NCBI GenBank assembly: GCA_002422845.1
Contig: DITM01000059.1
Location: 1-18,922 of the forward strand
Length of the DNA stretch: 18,922 nt
From: Candidatus Paracaedibacteraceae bacterium UBA6184
GTDB taxonomy: Bacteria; Pseudomonadota; Alphaproteobacteria; UBA6184
Direction of reading: 5' to 3'
Below are positions 15,626 through 18,922 of the stretch, one piece after another (positions within the stretch are counted from its first letter, which is position 1; each line of letters starts with the position of its first letter). Below the pieces are notes generated by a model that saw nothing but the letters and a program-made list of their open reading frames with translations, did not search any database and was not told where the DNA came from. Made by a program: the position numbers and the translations under genes.

Positions 15626-16042
15626 ATGACGTTTATTTGTTCGATTAGTTACGTAGGTGCATTCGCAGCCGCGATAGTTGGCATGGTTATTGGGTTTTTA
15701 TGGTATTCCGACCTTTTGTTTGCAAAAAAATGGATGGAGCTATCAAAAATCAATCCGAAACAACTCGAAGAAAGTAATATGGCTGTGTCTGCAGGCATGG
15801 GGTTTGCCGTCACACTTACAATATCTTTCTGTCTGGCCGCTGTTTATCATTACTTTGGATCCTTAGAAAGCGCTTTCATGGCTCTGGAGTTTATTATTTT
15901 CTTTGTCGCCGTTGAATCGGCCAGCGCTTTGATTTGGGAAAAGATTCCCCTAACTCTTTATTTCATCCAAATCGGTCACAAAGCTGTTTCGTGGGTTGCA
16001 ATCTTATTAACCTACATCGCAATAGTTAATCTGACGGCGTAA
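15626..16042 (+). CDS. DUF1761 family membrane protein
   Basis: A 138-residue membrane protein with about four hydrophobic helices. The first helix continues into VIGFLWYSDLLFAKKWMEL, matching the DUF1761 hallmark (WYSPLLFGKxWM in the family as I recall it). Function of the family is unknown. I chose ATG at 15626 because GCGGGG lies 5 nt upstream; an in-frame TTG at 15569 would add 19 residues and overlap the putative promoter. It stands alone, divergent from the T6SS operon and 262 bp from rnr; nothing links it to secretion except position. Confidence 0.85.
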   Translation: MTFICSISYVGAFAAAIVGMVIGFLWYSDLLFAKKWMELSKINPKQLEESNMAVSAGMGFAVTLTISFCLAAVYHYFGSLESAFMALEFIIFFVAVESASALIWEKIPLTLYFIQIGHKAVSWVAILLTYIAIVNLTA

Positions 16043-16060
16043 CGACTATCACGTCTATAC

Positions 16061-16090
16061 GGTTCAAGGCAGCGCTCCCTGCCTTGAATC
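16061..16090 (+). terminator. Strong hairpin after DUF1761 gene
   Basis: TTCAAGGCAG (16063-16072) and CTGCCTTGAA (16079-16088) form a perfect 10-bp stem with loop CGCTCC; one G-T and one G-C pair extend it to 12 bp. It begins 18 nt after the stop codon, so termination or 3'-end protection is likely. There is no U tract on either side, so it is not a textbook intrinsic terminator. GGTTCAAG resembles a tRNA T loop, but the stem and remaining arms do not fit a tRNA. Confidence 0.5.
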
Positions 16091-16238
16091 GCCAGCAACC
16101 TACTTCGATGTTTGAAAAAACTTGAAATTTTTAATGTGTCATCAGAGTGATATCAGATTATCTTTTGTAAAATATGTCCGAGCGCTTCGGATCTAACATA
16201 ACGGATGCAACAGCCGGTTGCCAGATTCCCAATAAAAT

Positions 16239-16269
16239 TTAACTTTTGTTTAACTTTGCCTAATATGAT
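16239..16269 (+). promoter_or_regulatory. rnr promoter with CtrA-type box
   Basis: TTAA-CTTTTGT-TTAA (16239-16253) is an exact match to the alphaproteobacterial CtrA consensus TTAA-N7-TTAA. A -10-like TATGAT lies at 16264-16269, so the box would cover about -37 to -23, the arrangement of CtrA-activated promoters, which lack a good -35. A chance match in a 19-kb AT-rich window is not improbable, so position is the main support. Confidence 0.4.
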
Positions 16270-16304
16270 AGGTTAGGGTGCATATTAAGAAGCTTATACA
16301 CATC

Positions 16305-18503
16305 ATGGCTAAAGTTAAACACGGACTACCTACAAAAGACGACGTTCTAAAATTTATTCGTTTCGCATCTCGCGATCTCAGCAAGCGCGAAGTCGCTAAG
16401 GCCTTTAATATTAAGGGAGATCTAAGAGAGCCGTTCAAAGTATTACTCAAAGAAATTGAAACTGATGGTCTTTGGAAAAAGAATACTCGTCGAGATAAAA
16501 AAACAAATTTTAAAGTTGCCAAGCAGATTGAGAACATCTCTGGTCGACAAAAAACCGTTACAAAATGCCGCGTTGCCGAAATTTTGAGCCCCACTGAATA
16601 TTTGCTGGTGCCGAACGAGCTCAGCGATTTTGACGCCCCAATCACCCTTACATTTTCTACTTTTTCGCTGCAACCTGGTCAGACCCTGATGGCGCTGATT
16701 CACCGCAGTAAAACTGATGGATTCGTTGCAAAAGCGGTTAAAGTTTTTACCGAAAGCAACGCTAGCCATTCTATTGGGGTTTTCCAACCTAGGAAAAATG
16801 GGGGATTTGTATATCCAGTCTCCAAAAAACAGAAAAAAGAATTTTATGTAGCTGCCTATCACACGCTAAAAGCGGCAGAGGGTGATATTGTAAAAATTGA
16901 GATCCTTGATCAGGACTCAACCGGCAATCAAGCAAAAGTATTGGCTATTTTAGGGAATGTCTATCAACCCAAAGGGTTAAGTTTAATTTCAATCCTGCAA
17001 CATGATTTACCCAACGAGTTTGATCATGAGGCCGTTTTAGAGGCCGAACAAGGGACGGTTCCATTGCTTGGAAATCGAGAAGATCTGCGCGATTATGATT
17101 TAGTCACCATTGACGGTGAAGATGCCAGAGACTTTGACGATGCCGTATTTGCCGAACCCCACGAAAATGGCTGGCATATTATTGTCGCAATTGCAGATGT
17201 TGCGCATTACGTAAGGCCCAACTCTGCTTTGGACAAAGACGCGTTTGCCCGTGGAAATTCTGTGTATTTTCCAGACAGAGTATTACCCATGCTTCCTGAA
17301 AAACTATCAAACGATTTATGTTCTCTGCGTCCAGATCAAGATCGCGCCTGTATGGCGGTTCATATCCTGCTGGACAAACAAGGAAAGCTTAGCCAATACA
17401 AATTTGTTCGAGGCCTAATGCGATCAAAAGCACGCCTAACATATAACGAAGCCCAAAATATATTGGATGGCACATTAAACAGCCCCCTGCAGGCTGCAAT
17501 TAAGAATATGTATGCTGTGTATGAAGTTTTATTAGAAAATCGCCACAAACGTGGATCTCTGGATATCGACTTGCCAGAACATCAAGTAATACTAGACAAA
17601 CAAGGTAATTTAGAAGAAATTCGCATCCGCAGTCGTTTAGACAGCCACAAGCTGATCGAAGAGTTCATGATTCTGGCAAATATTTGCGCGGCAAAGGCAT
17701 TGGAATCAAAACAACTACCGTGCCTTTACCGTATTCATGATACGCCAACAGAATCGCGCGTTCAATCATTGCGAGACTTTTTAACGTTTATTAAACTAAT
17801 CGACAAGCAAAAACATCTGGTCACCCCAGGTGATTTTAACCAAGTGATTCACCAAGTCAAAGACACCCCCCAACAGATCATGGTCAGCGAAATGGTGTTG
17901 AGATCTCAACAACAAGCTGTGTATTCTCCATCGAACCATGGGCATTTTGGACTTGGCTTAACGCATTATGCACACTTTACCTCACCCATTCGACGCTATG
18001 CCGACTTGATCGTACATCGCAGTCTTATTAAAGCGTTTGATTTAGGTGACGGCGCATTAACAGATGATCAGGGGTCGAATCTAACCTCCATCGCGAACCA
18101 TATCACCGAACGTGAAAAAGAAGCTGAAACAGCAGAGCGTGAGGTCATTAGCCGATACCTAAGTTTGTATATGCTGGAAACAGAACAAGTTCATTTTACA
18201 GGACGAATTACCAGTGTTACAGCCTTTGGCTTGTTCGTACAAGTCGATGAAACCGGCATCACCGGCATGGTTCCCGTATCATCGATGACAGATTTCTTTG
18301 TATATAACGAATCTGCCCATGAATTAAAGGGGCGGTCTTCAGGGACAGTGTACAAACTGGGCGACCGCGTAGAGGTTGAGCTGCAAGATGTAAATGTTCT
18401 AACTGGACAAATTGCCTTCCATTTACGCACAAAACGCTCAGGCCCTCAAAAACAACCCACCGTATCCGTGGGGCCAACCTCAAAGCCTAAAAAGAGACGC
18501 TGA
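16305..18503 (+). CDS. rnr: Ribonuclease R
   Basis: RNase R is a processive 3'-5' exonuclease that degrades structured RNA, including in rRNA quality control and together with tmRNA/SmpB. The 732 residues hold an N-terminal helix-turn-helix part (1-60), two cold-shock-type OB folds (about 75-220), the RNB domain with catalytic DGEDARDFDD (Asp270, 276, 278, 279) and HYAHFTSPIRRYADL, an S1 domain (about 630-708) and a short basic tail. ATG at 16305 is preferred; an in-frame GTG at 16278 would sit almost on the predicted transcription start. The stop overlaps the next gene's ATG by one base. Complete, no defects seen. Confidence 0.96.
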   Translation: MAKVKHGLPTKDDVLKFIRFASRDLSKREVAKAFNIKGDLREPFKVLLKEIETDGLWKKNTRRDKKTNFKVAKQIENISGRQKTVTKCRVAEILSPTEYLLVPNELSDFDAPITLTFSTFSLQPGQTLMALIHRSKTDGFVAKAVKVFTESNASHSIGVFQPRKNGGFVYPVSKKQKKEFYVAAYHTLKAAEGDIVKIEILDQDSTGNQAKVLAILGNVYQPKGLSLISILQHDLPNEFDHEAVLEAEQGTVPLLGNREDLRDYDLVTIDGEDARDFDDAVFAEPHENGWHIIVAIADVAHYVRPNSALDKDAFARGNSVYFPDRVLPMLPEKLSNDLCSLRPDQDRACMAVHILLDKQGKLSQYKFVRGLMRSKARLTYNEAQNILDGTLNSPLQAAIKNMYAVYEVLLENRHKRGSLDIDLPEHQVILDKQGNLEEIRIRSRLDSHKLIEEFMILANICAAKALESKQLPCLYRIHDTPTESRVQSLRDFLTFIKLIDKQKHLVTPGDFNQVIHQVKDTPQQIMVSEMVLRSQQQAVYSPSNHGHFGLGLTHYAHFTSPIRRYADLIVHRSLIKAFDLGDGALTDDQGSNLTSIANHITEREKEAETAEREVISRYLSLYMLETEQVHFTGRITSVTAFGLFVQVDETGITGMVPVSSMTDFFVYNESAHELKGRSSGTVYKLGDRVEVELQDVNVLTGQIAFHLRTKRSGPQKQPTVSVGPTSKPKKRR

Positions 18504-18832
18504 TGGATTTACGGCGTTTCTTTTATCGGTTCTGGCCGATTATTGTGGGGTTGTCCATTTTCGTATACTTCGCCTATCACGGATTTAGTGGCGAACGCGG
18601 AGTTCTAAAATATTGGACCATCCAACATGAATTGGATGAAAAAGAATTTGAATTATTAGAGCTGCAATCTCAACGTCAAAAACTAGAAGAAAAAATTAAA
18701 CGCCTGAACCCTAAAAGCATTGATGTGGACTTTTTAGAAGAACAAGCGATGAACGTTCTGAATTTTTTCCATGAAGACCATGTTGTTGTCATCAAGAAAA
18801 CACTCGACGAGGATGTCGCCGACAAAGAATAG
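18503..18832 (+). CDS. Septum formation initiator (FtsB/DivIC family)
   Basis: A 109-residue bitopic protein with a short basic N-terminus, one membrane helix (about 12-30) and a periplasmic coiled coil (about 40-72: ELDEKEFELLELQSQRQKLEEKIKRL), followed by SIDVDFLEEQAMNVLNF. This matches the FtsB/DivIC family, whose members bridge FtsL and FtsQ in the divisome; the final FLEEQAR-like block is typical of the alphaproteobacterial members. It is coupled to rnr by TGATG (stop and start share one base). In many alphaproteobacteria this gene precedes pdhA, which could be the gene just beyond the window. Confidence 0.88.
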   Translation: MDLRRFFYRFWPIIVGLSIFVYFAYHGFSGERGVLKYWTIQHELDEKEFELLELQSQRQKLEEKIKRLNPKSIDVDFLEEQAMNVLNFFHEDHVVVIKKTLDEDVADKE

Positions 18833-18845
18833 CTATAGACAAGCA

Positions 18846-18864
18846 AATATTTTTGAAAAATATT
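18846..18864. other. 19-bp AT palindrome after ftsB/divIC gene
   Basis: AATATTTTT and AAAAATATT flank a single G, a perfect inverted repeat 14 nt after the stop codon. It is the start of edge repeat copy 2. The other copy keeps only the inner TTTTT-N-AAAAA. It could be a protein-binding site; a pure A/T stem makes a poor terminator. Confidence 0.55.
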
Positions 18865-18922
18865 CGGTTTCTTCAGAGTTTGTTAACCATCATCTGATAT
18901 ATTGAACACAGGTAGGTAAGAT
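18850..18922 (+). repeat. Edge repeat, copy 2
   Basis: Plus-strand partner of the minus-strand sequence at 1-67. It contains GTTAACC at 18882-18888, TCATCTGATA, TTGAA and GGTAGG in the same order with near-identical spacing (one 1-nt gap). TTAACCAT is also a CtrA half-site, but the second half-site is not present. It probably is the promoter or leader region of the next gene to the right. Confidence 0.55.

Larger units (their letters stand above)
16043..16304. other. 262-bp spacer upstream of rnr
   Basis: This spacer holds a strong hairpin after the DUF1761 gene (16061-16090), a short GC-rich palindrome TCCGA-GCGCT-TCGGA at 16177-16191 in an AT-rich context, and the rnr promoter region (16239-16269). 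Between them lies ATATCAGAT at 16149-16157, which recalls part of the window-edge repeat. No coding region or tRNA was seen; a small RNA is possible but unsupported. Confidence 0.5.

Noticed and set aside
16055..16095. GGTTCAAGGC resembling a tRNA T loop
   Set aside because: The surrounding bases form a 10-12 bp hairpin and there is no acceptor, D or anticodon arm at tRNA spacing.
16278..16304. GTG at 16278 as the rnr start
   Set aside because: It lies almost on the predicted transcription start; ATG at 16305 opens the recognisable MAKVKHGLPT start.
16250..16862. Minus-strand open frames across the start of rnr
   Set aside because: They are antisense to a well-supported gene and have no recognisable family or ribosome-binding site.
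1..18922. Mobile element bounded by the edge repeats as terminal inverted repeats
   Set aside because: The interval holds core genes in typical order and no transposase or integrase, and the repeats are diverged; shared promoter or leader elements fit better.
1..18922. CRISPR array, insertion sequence or prophage genes
   Set aside because: No regularly spaced repeats and no transposase, integrase or phage structural proteins were found. The T6SS proteins are evolutionarily phage-like only for the tube and sheath, which are not present.

Overview
This window looks like chromosomal DNA from an AT-rich alphaproteobacterium. Three things point that way: dapA-smpB read divergently from a soluble lytic transglycosylase gene, an FtsB/DivIC-type gene sits behind rnr, and there is a TTAA-N7-TTAA (CtrA-type) site in front of rnr. 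Low GC, a pseudogene, an exported J-domain protein and a type VI secretion (T6SS) locus would suit an intracellular or protist-associated lineage such as Holosporales/Paracaedibacter relatives. That placement is an inference from gene content, not a sequence match.

Layout. (1) 1-1744: a copy of a roughly 70-nt repeat at the very edge, a C10 tract, a predicted lipoprotein with a C-terminal J domain (minus), and the remains of a secreted alpha/beta hydrolase (minus). (2) 1830-3510: a tight minus-strand operon dapA-smpB-DUF6572, with a good promoter. (3) 3520-6792: plus-strand housekeeping genes, namely a Slt-type lytic transglycosylase, a histidine phosphatase containing a G9 tract, and YqgE/AlgH. 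GC-rich hairpin spacers separate or follow them. (4) 6873-15473: a minus-strand T6SS operon, in order of transcription an unknown bitopic membrane protein, tssJ, tssK, tssL, tssM, tssA. These encode the membrane complex, the baseplate adaptor and the TssA organiser. The sheath, tube, spike, ClpV and other baseplate genes are not here, so they must lie elsewhere or be missing. (5) 15626-18832: a DUF1761 membrane protein, then rnr and ftsB/divIC overlapping by one base, then a second copy of the edge repeat leading out of the window.

How the genes work together. TssJ (outer-membrane lipoprotein), TssM and TssL would form the trans-envelope complex, TssK would link it to the baseplate, and TssA would organise sheath assembly. 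The first gene of the operon has no family I recognise. It encodes a cytoplasmic N-terminus, one membrane helix and a charged periplasmic tail, so it is a candidate lineage-specific T6SS component. TssM carries an altered P-loop (GDSDSGKG). The most unusual single gene is the exported J-domain lipoprotein, because known Hsp70 partners are in the cytoplasm or, for a symbiont, in the host. No tRNA, rRNA, CRISPR array, insertion sequence or prophage was seen.
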